Positions 36,903-55,925 of a stretch of 64,000 bases of DNA are shown piece by piece. The stretch is taken from positions 6,248,217-6,312,216 of the forward strand of contig OZ038323.1 of the NCBI GenBank assembly GCA_964035795.1, read 5' to 3'. Each line of letters opens with the position of its first letter. Position 1 is the stretch's first letter. Position numbers and translations under genes: made by a program. The stretch comes from Pterobdella sp. o SKG-2022 (Eukaryota > Annelida > Clitellata > Hirudinida > Piscicolidae). Below the pieces are notes generated by a model. The model saw only the letters and a list, made by a program, of their open reading frames with translations. It did not search any database and was not told where the DNA came from.

Positions 36903-38716
36903 ATGGATTTCACTAAGTTATTTAAAGGGAAAGATGAAAAAGGGGAAAAAAAAAATGATGGTTTTAAAGACAAAAAAAAAGAAGATAAACCGAAAAATAA
37001 AGGTCCCTTTTATAGAAAACTAACAAGAGAACATAATGTCCAATTGATGCCTACTATGAATAAAGAAGAAGATACGGTTTTAAACATAAATGTGGACAAA
37101 ATCTCATTAGGGGATGCTTCCAGCGTAAACAGTATGGGTTCTGGACAAGATAAAAAAAAATTAACAGCTTTAGGGAAACTCAAAAAAAGAATTGCGGACA
37201 AATACCACAAATACATACCTCACAAGGTATTTCAAAATAAATTTTCAAGATTTTTTCTCCGTAAGATTTTTTAATATTTTGTATTTTCAGGTGAAAAAGG
37301 ATCTGATTTTAGATCAACATTTGGTCAAACAAGATGAAAACAAGCCCGAGTTCGCTATTTTATTTCTATTGGTCTTTTTGACTTTTTGGTGCGGTTTTAT
37401 CTGTCAGACCGTAGCACTAATGCTTTGTGGTTAGTTTTTTACTTTGCTATTTATGTTCTATAATACACCAAAAATCCTTTTTTTATATAAAGTTTGATTA
37501 CATATATATTCAAATGAAACACTTTTAGGAGTTTGTTTTATCCCACGAAGTTTTTCGTAAGATGAACTTACATTATCAAGTGGAGTAAGTTCATCTTACA
37601 AAAAGCTTCGTGGAATAAAATACATCCTTGAAAGTGTTTCATTTGAATATTCACGTTCGGGTCGAAGAATTGAAAAGTTTGATTACATTTTAAATCGAGA
37701 AATGTATACTTTTGGGATAAATTGACAAAAATTGTTTTTTGGTTTTAAGATGCGTTATAATTTGGTTATTTTTAATAAGCATTCCAAATAGTAAATAATG
37801 ATTTGTGAAATTCCTAATTCGAGAGTTTTCAAGCACTCACAATAACGTAGGAAAACAAGAAAAATTCTTATTAAAGTATTTGAAAAAACAAAGTGTTGTT
37901 TGGATGTGAAGCTTCTAGTGAAGTTGTCGATAAATGTTGGATTATGACTTTCCAAGCACAAAAAAATAAAGAACAAAAACACTTTATTCAAACCTTACGA
38001 AACGTTTGGAAGTCAAACTCTCATTATCAAGCGCCGTCCCATTGAATCATCAATGCTTCCTTCAACCGCTTTGAGTGGACAGAGAAACTTCTTCGAGATC
38101 TATCAAGAAGCCTAACTGTCAGTAAAATGAATTAGAGTATGAGAAGATTCGATTAATTGATTAGGTGATGATTTTGAAAGGGTTCTAAAAGCTTCGCACC
38201 GTATTGAATTTGTGAACCCTTGCTTCTAATTGTATCACATGAAGTGGTTGTCTGCTAAGTGTAGGATGGTCTTGAAAAAACAGGTTTAGTCAAATAAAAC
38301 TTATAAAAATAACATTTTTTGATTCACTAGAAACAACGAGTAAACATTTTTTTTCATAAGTAGTTGAAAAGTTGAGTTAATACTAGAATAACAGATTGAT
38401 AATTTCAGTTCTGGGACACACTGCAGCTGAAGAGGGAGACTATTACAGAGCCAGAATACATCAAAAGTAAGCACTAAAATTTCATAAGATTATGTTTTTT
38501 TCAATGATATAATTTGCAGAGATTGTTAAAAAATTAACAAACAACAGGTGTGCTTTTTTTTTCATTATTCTGGGTTTGGTGTTAGGGGGCCTAATACTCT
38601 TTCCACTCAACCAACCCTATGAGCCACCTTTCAAGATGGGTGTCGATTCAAACAAAACCTGGTTTTGTGATCCAGGATGTTTCTTTCAGAAGAACCGAAA
38701 CAAGTGCTATTGTTGA
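36903..38716 (+). CDS. Two-TM CD225/dispanin-like membrane protein
   Basis: Exons: 36903-37226, 37291-37429, 38409-38466 and 38548-38716; 690 nt, 229 aa, in frame. Residues 1-110 are a basic cytoplasmic-type segment starting MDFTKLFKGKDEKGEKK with no signal peptide. TM1 is roughly FAILFLLVFLTFWCGFICQ. The following loop reads LGHTAAEEGDYYRARIHQK, resembling the GD(Y)xxA loop of the CD225 (IFITM/dispanin) family. TM2 is FFFIILGLVLGGLILF. A short Cys-containing tail ends the protein (WFCDPGCFF, then KCYC). Similarity to CD225 rests on the TM-GDYxxA-TM layout and is moderate. A palindromic element sits in the second intron. A poly(A) signal lies near 38814, 60 bp short of the opposing gene's last exon. 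Alternative: an unrelated two-TM protein. Confidence 0.6.
37506..37650. repeat. Foldback palindrome, copy C
   Basis: Inverted repeat of about 145 bp. Arms carry ATATTCAAATGAAACACTTT, then CCCACGAAGTTTTTCGTAAG, with ACATTATCAAGTGG at the centre. The right flank continues with TTCACGTTCGG, which is also seen in copies D and E. It lies in the second intron of the CD225-like gene. Confidence 0.88.
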
Positions 38717-38872
38717 AGTCTCGTTTGGTGTCAATAGGCACCCATGTTATGTGATTGTAAAAAAATACTCACAAGTCTTAATGTGTTCATTTGAAACAAA
38801 ATTCAAATAGAAAAATAAAAACAATTACTCAAAAATCAAAATATTTTCAACTCTTGACGTGTTCAAGGTTGG

Positions 38873-41800
38873 TCATATAGACGGAAGCTGAAAAAGCGCA
38901 CGTAACGTCTGCCCCTGTTAGGTGGTCATTAAGTTGAACCATATAGGGCTTAATTTCAAACTTTTCAAAAAAATATACTGAAAAACTCACATTTAAGTCT
39001 CGGATTTTCTTTTCTGTTTCTCTGCGCGATCGATTTTTCTTCTTATTCTTCTTTTTCTGCTCAGAAAAATCATTTGTGCTGAGCTCGTCGTTACGTTTTT
39101 GCCAGTTGTAGATATCCCTGCGCAATTTGGACCTAGCCAACTTAACTAAACGATCTTTTTCTGAGTTTCGTTCTGCAAAGTTTATAGCTACCTGCATTCC
39201 GCTGTTAACCTGGTAGGTGTGTGAACGATGACTACTGTTATGTATTCAAGTTTACCGTCTTCATAACGATTTAGCAACACATACTTGAATCTTCGATGAA
39301 ATTCTCACCATTTTCTTTTTCCTACGAGTAGGTTTCTTTTTTAAGATTGACTGGTATTTAGATTTTCGTTGGTTACCGAGTATTTTGAGTAAAGAGTTCC
39401 TATAATAGTCTGCAATAGTGCCATTGTTTGAGAAGTTCCCAAATGCGCCTTGACGACTCCATTGACAGGGTGTTTTGAGGTAAACCTTCTCACCGTTCTC
39501 ATCTTCAAAGTTATTCAAAATTTTTGGTTTTTGATTCTCCAATGTGTTTTCAACTTTAAATAATAAAAGTTTATTTGGAATAAAGCCTTGGTTTTTGTTA
39601 GATTCATTGAAGTTTTTTTCGTACTCAAAGGCTTCTAAACCAGCGCTACAATTGTTATTTGTTGGAAGAGCACCAATGGTAAGAGAACTGGAGGGTGATG
39701 AAGTGGTGGAAAGAGTGAGGCTAATGAGGTCATTGTCGCTTTGACCCATGTAAATCTTATTATCATTCAATATATCACTTTTTAATTCACCCAGTTCTCT
39801 TCTGATTTCCATTTTTTTCAGCTTTTTTATTTTTTTTTTTTTGTTTGCTTCGTTAATTTTTCTTAAAACTGGGTATTTAGTGAGGTTTTTTATTCTTTTC
39901 AATTCTTCTTCTAATCTTTTTTTATCTTCTTCCAAAAGCAGTTTAGTTTCTTCTGGTCGTTCTGTAGTTGCTAATGATTGCCTCAAGTTTACGTTTTTCT
40001 TGGTTGTGTTCTTCTGTGTAGTTGAATCATATGAAATTTTGAATTTCCATTATGGCCTATAATGTTGATTGGTAATATTATTCTGAACCTTTTGTTCGCT
40101 TTTTATTCTTTTGACATAAAACCAAAAATATGTTGTTACACTGAAAATATACCAAAAACAATTAATTAAAACCATTTTTGAATTAAATAATAAAAAACTA
40201 CCCGAAAAATTGCACAGAAATAACACAGCCAAAAATGGTTAAGAAGCCAATAGTTTCAGAAGTTGTATTGTTTTCTTGTTTCTCTTCTAAGTCTAGATCT
40301 AAATATTCAACAAGCGGATAATTAAGAAAAAATTAAGCTGAATTTGAGGATTAAAAATTGAGCTTAATCAACCCATAGTGGAACTACTCTCCACTACTAT
40401 TTTTGCACGATTTGATAATAGAGATTTAATTCACTCATAATTAAAACAAATACGCCAAAAAATGTTGACCCGCGAAACAGGCAGCCGAATGTGAGAACTG
40501 TCGTTTGCACAAGCAAACAAAACTACCTGTGAAGTAACTTATTTAGGGTTTATTTCAAATAAAAATAATTTTAAGATAAATTTGATGTTATATATAATAT
40601 TAATGATTTGTTTATGTTTTGTATATCGTGCTGACGTTTGAGCCTTGAAAGTTAACTTTAGTATCAAATAAATGAACATAACTTTAAATAAAAATCATTT
40701 AACTTAAATTGAGTGTTTCAAAATGAAAATTTCAAAACAATCTTGCAAAGTAATGGGCTTGAGGAAATTCGTTAAGCACAGACCAGGTATACAATTAATA
40801 TTTTTGAAGCATTCTCGCTAGGCATATTATTCAACTTCATCTTCATAACTATTATTTCAGAAGTACCACTTTGATTCTAGTTTTCCAGTGTTTATGTTAT
40901 ATTGTAAAATACTTAAAAAACTAATTACAAATGAATAAAAAACTCTAATTGAAACAATGATTCATTTGAATTTAAATAAGAATAATTAATTTAATGAAAA
41001 ACCTAATAATTTAAAAAGTAAAAATCATAAGAATAGAAACATACCGGGAGTATTGACACAGGTTGAGATAGTGTGGTCACAGATGTCTCCATTCACTTGG
41101 CATTCATTTATATCTTGACGATTTAATGACATCATTAGTTTTCTCTTAAATAAATTTATTTGAAAAATCTTCTACTTTTGATGCAGAAATTTCAAAAAAT
41201 TAATTATTGAGAATACATTAAGCTGTCTATAACAGCATAACTACTATATTTTACTACTTGTTTTCATCATTGAAGCAATAAATAAAATAAATACTCAAAT
41301 ATATACAAGCTTAGTATTTTCCAGTTACTAAAAAGTTTTTGATGTAATTTACTTTAATTTAGGTTAATTTATACTTTATTAAATATTTAAATGTTGATAA
41401 TGTTTCCATGGAAGTCAGTAACGTTCTTATATTTGTACCTCCACTTGATAATGTAAGCTCATCTTACGAAAAACTTTGTGGAATAAAATAAACTCCTAAA
41501 AGTGTTTTAACTTGAATATTTATGTTTGGCTTGAACAATTGAAAGATTATTACTATTAATGAAAAAATTAATAATAATCAGTATTATCCTCATTTTGTTG
41601 AAATTAAAATTGGTTCTAACTAATGAATATTGTTGATATTCGATTTGAGTTTAGTCAACTAAATGAAACACACAAAGCCGCAACACACATCCTAACCTAC
41701 CTTGGCACCTAGTCTTATTATCCACACTGACATAACCCTCAGAACACAAACAAATGTACGTGCCTACAGTGTTCATGCACGTGGAAGTGAGATTGTCGCA

Positions 41801-44284
41801 TAGAGTTATGTCATTAGTACATTCGTCTATATCTGGGTTCAGGAAAGATTGATATGTGGGTGGGTTGATGAATGGATGGATGAATAGATGGAGGGATGGA
41901 TGAATAGATGGATAAAAGAGCAAGTGAGTTTGATGGGAAGATGGGTTGAGATTTTGGCGGAAGAGTAGAAAGACATGGTATAATAATATAAATAATGATC
42001 AAGTGGGTAAAATTATATTCAAATATCTTAACCACGACAATTCTCGTTGTAGTAAACGTTAGCGTTTGTATACGGGTTTTGTGGTTGTGGTTTTGTGCTG
42101 TTGTGTGTATCGATGTATGGCTCTGCCACTTCATACCCTGCCTTGTTGGATATTTGATCTCCAATTTAAGCAAAAAATCTAAAAAAATTGAAAGTAACTG
42201 AGATTAAATTTTTAGAAACACCTAAATGTACTTATAAATAATATTTAATAATATTTTATCGGAAATCATAGCTGTTCATTTACTCAATAAATGTTTTAAA
42301 ACTCTTCCATAAATCTACGTAGAAAATTTTTAATAGAGATTCAAAGTTGTAAAGCTTTAAAAAATGTAAGAACAAAGAGGATAATGTTTATTATACTTTT
42401 AAAGACAATGTTTGAAAATATTTAACAATCTTGTAATTTGTATCTTCAATTTAAAAAAAAATAACTTCAGGCTACAATGTTCAATAAGCACAATATTACA
42501 ATAAAACATTTGTGACAACCATAAACGATTTATTGGTTATATATATATATTTTTAAAATAATGATGCTTTGTTTTGATGAAATTCAAAACTTCAAAGTTA
42601 GCTTCAGAAGAGAATTGAGAATTATTCATTATATTGGGAAAAATGTTTCCAAAGGTTTTTGCTGGTTGTGAAATTGCTTAGTAACTGCAGTTATGAAAGG
42701 ACTATATATAAAAATTGATATAATACAAAAAATGTACTATATTTCTGTTTGCGAAGTCATTTCTATCAAATACTTTGACATAATTTATAGTATAGAAATA
42801 GACAAAAATAAAAAACATTCAATCTAGAATGAAATTATCTCAAAAGATTTCAAGTAAATGATAATATAATAATTTTGAAGATCCGCATCTCAAAACATAT
42901 AAAGAAAACCTCTACATTTTGAAGTAGTTTTATCAGAAGCATGAAACCCTTAAGACGATCTTCAACGGCTTAACATAAATACATGAAATTTTATATATAT
43001 AAAAGAATAAAACGTGAATGAATACAACCTTACATAAGCACTCGAGGCCAGCATTCCTGGCCAGACAGACGGTGTTGTGTCGTCTGCATTTGTTGTCGCC
43101 CACTGTGCACTCGTCTGTTTCTTCAATTTATAACTAATTATTATTTTTTTATAAATGTTTTTAAGGCGATTTTAGCAGCTTTAGATAGGATATTTTTAGT
43201 TTGAATGATTTTTTTTCAAATTAATAAACATCGTATTCTTATAAGTGAGCAAGTAGAAAATTGGGTTAATGATCTGAAGTTACTGAATTCGGTACCTCGT
43301 TCAATCAACAATTAGCGCCTGTTCCGCAATAAATTTCGCTAAATTAAATTTTTAGCGAGTGCTCTGAAATATAATGGAAACGCTTTATGAATACTATTTT
43401 AGTTAGTATGGGATTATCAACATATTTAATAGGTCTTTTTAGTTACATCACTCAAACTTGCTCATTCTAACCCTTTCAGATTATAGAGGCGTTGGTGCTA
43501 TCATTGTATTTATTTTTACAAATAAAGCTCAAACTGTTATTAATCCTCCAACTTAGGAATAAACCAAACAACGCCAAAGTTTCATATAAAACTGCATGAA
43601 GTATGAACAAGCTCTCGATAATGTGGCCTAGTTTTAGTTATAAAATTTTTGAACAAACCCCTATTGTTGTTTTTGATAAATATTATTCTCATCAGCTTGG
43701 AAGATTGATTGGTAAAACAAACATCAAATAGATGCAAGAAACAAACCGATAAGCTCACCGGAGCATTTCTCGTATGGGTAGGTGACATTGTGGAAGCCAT
43801 CTTTGCAGACGCAAAAAAATGAGCCAATAGAGTTAGAGCAGATGGTAGAAATAGGATCACAGACGTTGAGTTGTGTTGTGCACTCATTGATATCTACGAT
43901 AAGTAATTTAATTAACATGCGCAAATACTGATGTTCTTCAAGGATTACACTGTGATTTGAAATTGACAGAAACAATATACCTTCGCATTTGAAAGATGTT
44001 TTGTTTTTTTTGTAGAAACCAGGCTTACATTGACATTTGAAATGACCCTTGTCAGATTTGCAAAAACTTGTTGAGATATCGCACGGGTTGTTCTTACAAG
44101 GGTCGTCTGCATATAAGAACTCTAATGACATTTTCAAAAAATACAAAGCCTTGGTTGATTTATTATTTTTTAGATCAAATTTATATGTTCTATAAATGTT
44201 TTTACAACCTGGAAGAGTTTTAGGGAAGGTAAAAATGGATTTAAGAAGTATTAACAAATAGCAAAGTACTAAATTAATTTTCAT
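38873..44284 (-). CDS. EGF-repeat single-pass membrane protein
   Basis: Exons read: 44284-44209 (signal peptide MKINLVLCYLLILLKSIFTF), 44106-43981 (EGF), 43893-43759 (EGF-Ca, DINEC), 43120-43029 (partial EGF, TDEC), 41832-41701 (EGF-Ca, DIDEC), 41113-41045 (half EGF, DINEC), 40298-40202 and 40140-40089 (TM), 40013-39285, 39209-38991 and 38914-38873. The EGF exons mostly have phase-1 ends, as expected for modules. The TM segment IGFLTIFGCVISVQFFG plus VTTYFWFYV is split over two exons and followed by KRIKSEQK. The cytoplasmic tail is about 340 residues, Lys/Glu-rich with predicted coiled coil (LLLEEDKKRLEEELKRIK). A 75-nt intron (40088-40014) removes an in-frame TAA. The phase break after 43029 and the half EGF at 41045 mean at least one exon is missing from my model. 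The family is unrecognised. A bone of doubt is whether all tail exons belong to one transcript. Confidence 0.65.
41441..41545. repeat. Partial foldback copy E
   Basis: Right half only: CCACTTGATAATGTAAGCTC, ATCTTACGAAAAACTTTGTG, then GTGTTTTAACTTGAATATTT and GGCTTGAACAATTGAAAG. It is the same subfamily as copies C and D. It lies in an intron of the EGF gene. Confidence 0.75.
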
Positions 44285-44870
44285 TTTTTTAATAAATAAC
44301 CAAAATATTTTTTTGATCGCACTTTAAACCCAGAAAGGTTTTTTTGCATGTGTGCGTCATGTATAAAAATGATTTTCATATATCATTACCAAAGCTCTGA
44401 TTTGTTTAAAAAACTTGAAACTTAATGTTTTGATTAATTTCAAAAAAAATTTATGATAATAAAGTTAAAAATTGTCTTATTTGAAGCAACAACAAATTAA
44501 TATCATTATCAGTGTTCACAAAGTTTACATTTAAATATGTTTTAATGCTTATTCTTCGAATTTATTTTGACAGTAAGGTTGTGAAAAAATATTTTAAACA
44601 GAAAATAATGGAAAACTTGATTGAAAATTGAAAAGTTATTGATCGACCAAATTGCTTGGAAACTATATTCTTATAACTTAATTCAAACATAAATTACTTC
44701 TAAAATGTGAATTTTTTCGCTGAAATTGATAATTATGTAAACTTGACATGCATTGCCGCACTAATTCATACTGCCTAGTCTAGTTTGTAAAAATTCTTAA
44801 TAAACTAGAAACTTGAGCAAGTTCTGATTTATTCTGAGTTTTTTTTTATCAATTTTTCACATTCCAAATC
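44285..44870. promoter_or_regulatory. Divergent promoter region, EGF receptor / SMAD4
   Basis: 586 bp between the start codons of two head-to-head genes. It is AT-rich with no ORF of note, and no specific factor site was assigned. Confidence 0.5.
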
Positions 44871-52335
<7,465 letters not shown>

Positions 52336-53079
52336 CACCCTCTTGTATCACCCACACAACATCCTCTTGTATCACCCACACTCTCTTGTGTCCTCCTCTT
52401 AATTTGTTTCGCAATCGTGGTTCCCTTTTGAGTTCTAGCCACATATTCTTTGTCTTGTTATGTTCACTGGTGCACAGTAATATAATTGTTATATTTGTTG
52501 CAAAGAGAAAATGACGAATTATCGAATTTTTTAATTTTTACTGGTTTTTTGTTCTCTAATGTCGAACTCAAATGTGTGTATGTATTGGCAATTTTCAATA
52601 GTATTTAGACGGTTCTTCCAAGGCTTTTGAACTGTTGGCTTTTAAATTTGTTGTGTTGCTAAGATGCCTTTAAAGCTTTTTTGTTATAGAATGTAAAAGC
52701 TCAAACGCCATGTATATTAGACTCTTGAACTTGTCTAATAAACTTTTACCTAGTTTTATTTGTTATATATTGTTTAGAATTTTACCTTTGAAATAATATT
52801 CACGCAATTACCCTAAACTAAAATTTTTGTTTATTTTGCAATAGTATTTTATTAATCTATATATAGAATTATTGGAAAAATTAAACTAATTTTTGTAAAT
52901 AAAAGTCGATGAATGCACGGCTTATGCATGACTCCCAGATGCGAAAATAACCCCAACCAAAGGCATTCGTTTTATGCTAATCATTTCGACGACTGACTTT
53001 ATAATAAGAAAAAATGGCATGGAATTTATTATTTTTAATTACAAAAATCTATAAAATAAAAATAAAAATAGTAATAATG
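52336..53079. other. Convergent spacer between SMAD4 and STEEP1
   Basis: The 3' UTRs of two tail-to-tail genes: plus-strand AATAAA at 52737-52742 for SMAD4 and minus-strand AATAAA at 53030-53025 for STEEP1, 50 bp past its stop. I see no other gene. Confidence 0.7.
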
Positions 53080-55478
53080 TTATTTATGCATCATGTCGAT
53101 CAGTGTTCCCTTTGGCCTGGCCCTCTTTGCCTCCTCTTCAACCTTTGAGATTTAACTCATGTATTTAATTTGAATTGACACATCTACCAATGGACACAAA
53201 TTTATTATTGATTTATTATCAAATGCACGTGTCCCAATTGAAACACCCAGTACCAACCTCTATCATCTTGCGTTTAGTGACACCTTTTCTTAGCAGCTGT
53301 TTCTCTATCACTCTTGCATTAGCTGCGTACGAGTCTGCTATTTCTTTCTGTGTTGTAGAGGTGTGGTAATTTTTTGTTGTACTTATTTAACAGAATTAAA
53401 AACATTTATAACAAGTATGTACAACAAGGTGAGGTCCATTGTTGAATCAACTATAAACAACCACCACTAATTAACACTAACATTAAAAGTTTAATTCACC
53501 ATAAATACAGCCATCAAAAACAACTTATAACCATCGTTTTGGTCGTTTCCATGTTACACAGACCCTAATAACGACTACGAAACCAAAAAATACTGCAACA
53601 TCACAACTCACAGCCTCAATTTCATCTTCCTCCTCGTCAATGGTCGACACTGTAACAGATGAAAATTTGCCCATGACTTTTGTGTGTTTAGTCATCATCA
53701 CCTGTTTATAATGATTCAGTGCTCAGTTAGATTCTAGTTTAATGCTTCGGTAAATTATAATCGGTCCCAATGAGTAGCTCCCCGTGAAACATATGAACTG
53801 TGAAACATATACCCCAAGTTGCGGCGACCATATGGTCAACTTACCTACCTGCCTACCAAAATTTTGAATGGTAATTTCAAATGATGAAAAAAAATTTCAA
53901 ATCTTTCAGCAAAACAATATTGGTTTTTTTAAAAATGGTTAAAAATAAAAAAAAAATTAAAAACATGTGTTCTCGAACTTTTTTTGGTTGAACAAATTGT
54001 GAGTTCAAATCGACTTTGGTCGTTTGTGTCTTTAGAGCGCCATCTACCACAAAGGTTATCTGCGTTTATAATAATGTCCACGTATACATCACCAAAAAAA
54101 CATATGCAGCGCAATTAGTCGATATATTAACATATAACTAATAGAAAAAAGAAATCAGTATCTTTTCCCTTATATTATTGATGAAGTCTTATTCCCAATA
54201 ATATATGTATTGTGCTGACATATAGTTTCATTTTATTATACCTACATTTTAAAGGTATGATAACCCTCAAATCTCTAATTTTTAGAGTCGAATCGCTATA
54301 TTTAATTGACAAAAAAAAGAAAAATTGAAGCTAGCATATTTGGTATAAATTTTGTTGAAATGATCAATTTTGAACGAAATGATGAAACCTGGTTGTCATC
54401 TTTATGTCGATAATAGAGCCACAAACTGCACCTGATGTGGTAATGATGGCGGTATTTGATAATTATACATAATGTTTGAATGATGGTATGAAGTAGTTGA
54501 AGAGAAATTGGTTCAAGTAATGATAGGAACTATTGATAATATGTATTTTAATAGTGCTTTTAAAAAGAAAATCTAGTATTCAATTATTTTTGTATTGCAT
54601 AACCAATAAAGAATGATTCAAAGCAAAGTTTTTGATTTGAATCATTCTTTATTGGTTATGATATTTAAACAATGGTTAGTTCTGTTGATTACTTGAGAAA
54701 ATACAATGATGCAACAAAAATAAGATTTTTGATTGATGTTGGTATTATTTTATTTATTTATGTAATGAGTTTATAATTTATTATTTATTATTCAATTTAT
54801 ATAAGTAGATACTTTTTGCATTTGAATCGGAACTGCTTCTCAATTCCTTCTTTCCTGTTGGGGAAAAACCATAATTGGGAAATTAATGGAAATACTATTA
54901 TTGATGCAAAAAATGAAAAAAATTTTTGATGATAGATGAAAATTTTAATTATCATCATAAACACCATTTTTTTTTTTATAGAAAAAAGATAAATGAAAAA
55001 AAAACTACTAGAAATCTTGATATAATATAAAAACAAAATTTAGTTATACACTCTATCCACATCCATGAAAGATTATAATAATACCTCTTGATATATCCCA
55101 CATCATCAACATCACATGTGATTTTATGGGCATGTTTTGAAGAGTCTATCACTCGAGCCCTATCAAACCTTCTCAAAGGCAACTTGTCTACTGGACAATC
55201 TGAAAAAATAATTAACAACAATCAACAAACTATAAACAGTTCATGGTCATTTCAAATATAACAAGTTTTATTGTTATTTCTATGTTGTTCATTAAATTTA
55301 ATTGCTAGTATTTTCTAAGTGGTATATAATAGTTTATAAATAAACAATATCAACCACCTAAAATTAGAGACATTTGACCACATAAGCAGTAATATACATA
55401 CAACGGCTTTTCTCCCTGGTATTCCTCTTGGTCTTTTACGTCTGTGCAAACGACACTTCGAGATACGACTTTGGGCAT
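53080..55478 (-). CDS. STEEP1: STEEP1 (CXorf56/UPF0428) homologue
   Basis: In vertebrates STEEP1 promotes ER exit of STING; its role in invertebrates is not established. Exons: 55478-55358, 55199-55085, 54854-54813, 54431-54389, 54059-53979, 53701-53612, 53347-53258 and 53142-53080; 645 nt, 214 aa (human 222), in frame. [13 protein letters not shown] is near identical to the vertebrate start, followed by [35 protein letters not shown] (the CxxC kept), [46 protein letters not shown] and [10 protein letters not shown]. The middle part (exons 4-5) is the most diverged: the vertebrate GQGFGKTNIYTQ stretch is not recognisable. The start is shared with a 447-bp divergent region to MTREX. Confidence 0.93.
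54598..54660. repeat. Perfect 25-bp inverted repeat with 13-nt loop
   Basis: Left arm 54598-54622 begins CATAACCAATAAAGAATG and right arm 54636-54660 is its exact reverse complement. The spacer is GCAAAGTTTTTGA. It lies in STEEP1 intron 3 and would form a strong hairpin in either strand's RNA. Confidence 0.9.
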
Positions 55479-55925
55479 ATTTGAAATTAAATTTTCTGAA
55501 ATTAATTTAAATTAGAAAATGATAAAACTCTACAAAATAACTTTAAGTATTATTTAAAACAAATTTCGCTGTGACTCTATTTACTTTTGAGCCTAAATTC
55601 ACTTTTATAAACTTAATTTTATACATTTGAAAGTTTAACATTATTTTTTGAAAAACTGAGAAAAATTGAAATTTTATTATAAAAACTTGGGCTGAGAATG
55701 ATAATTTCACGTTGTTTTAAATTATCGCTATTCAAAACTATTCGAAGATTATCGCTATGATTGTGTAAATAACATTTTGCAGAATTAAATTATTCTTATA
55801 AATTAGTTTTTTTGAGTATTTTCAAATGAATGATTGTTATGATTTGAATTCAATATATAAAAAGGTTTTAGTTTTCATGCTCGAATTTAAAGAATTACAA
55901 CTTTTCTTATGAAATATAGTACAGA
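55479..55925. promoter_or_regulatory. Divergent promoter region, STEEP1 / MTREX
   Basis: 447 bp separate the two start codons of head-to-head housekeeping-type genes. It is AT-rich. No motif is assigned. Confidence 0.55.

Noticed and set aside
38526..38547. Acceptor at TTTGCAG near 38519 as start of the last exon of the CD225-like gene
   Set aside because: It leads to an immediate stop after KDC; the CAACAG acceptor at 38547 keeps TM2 and the tail in frame.
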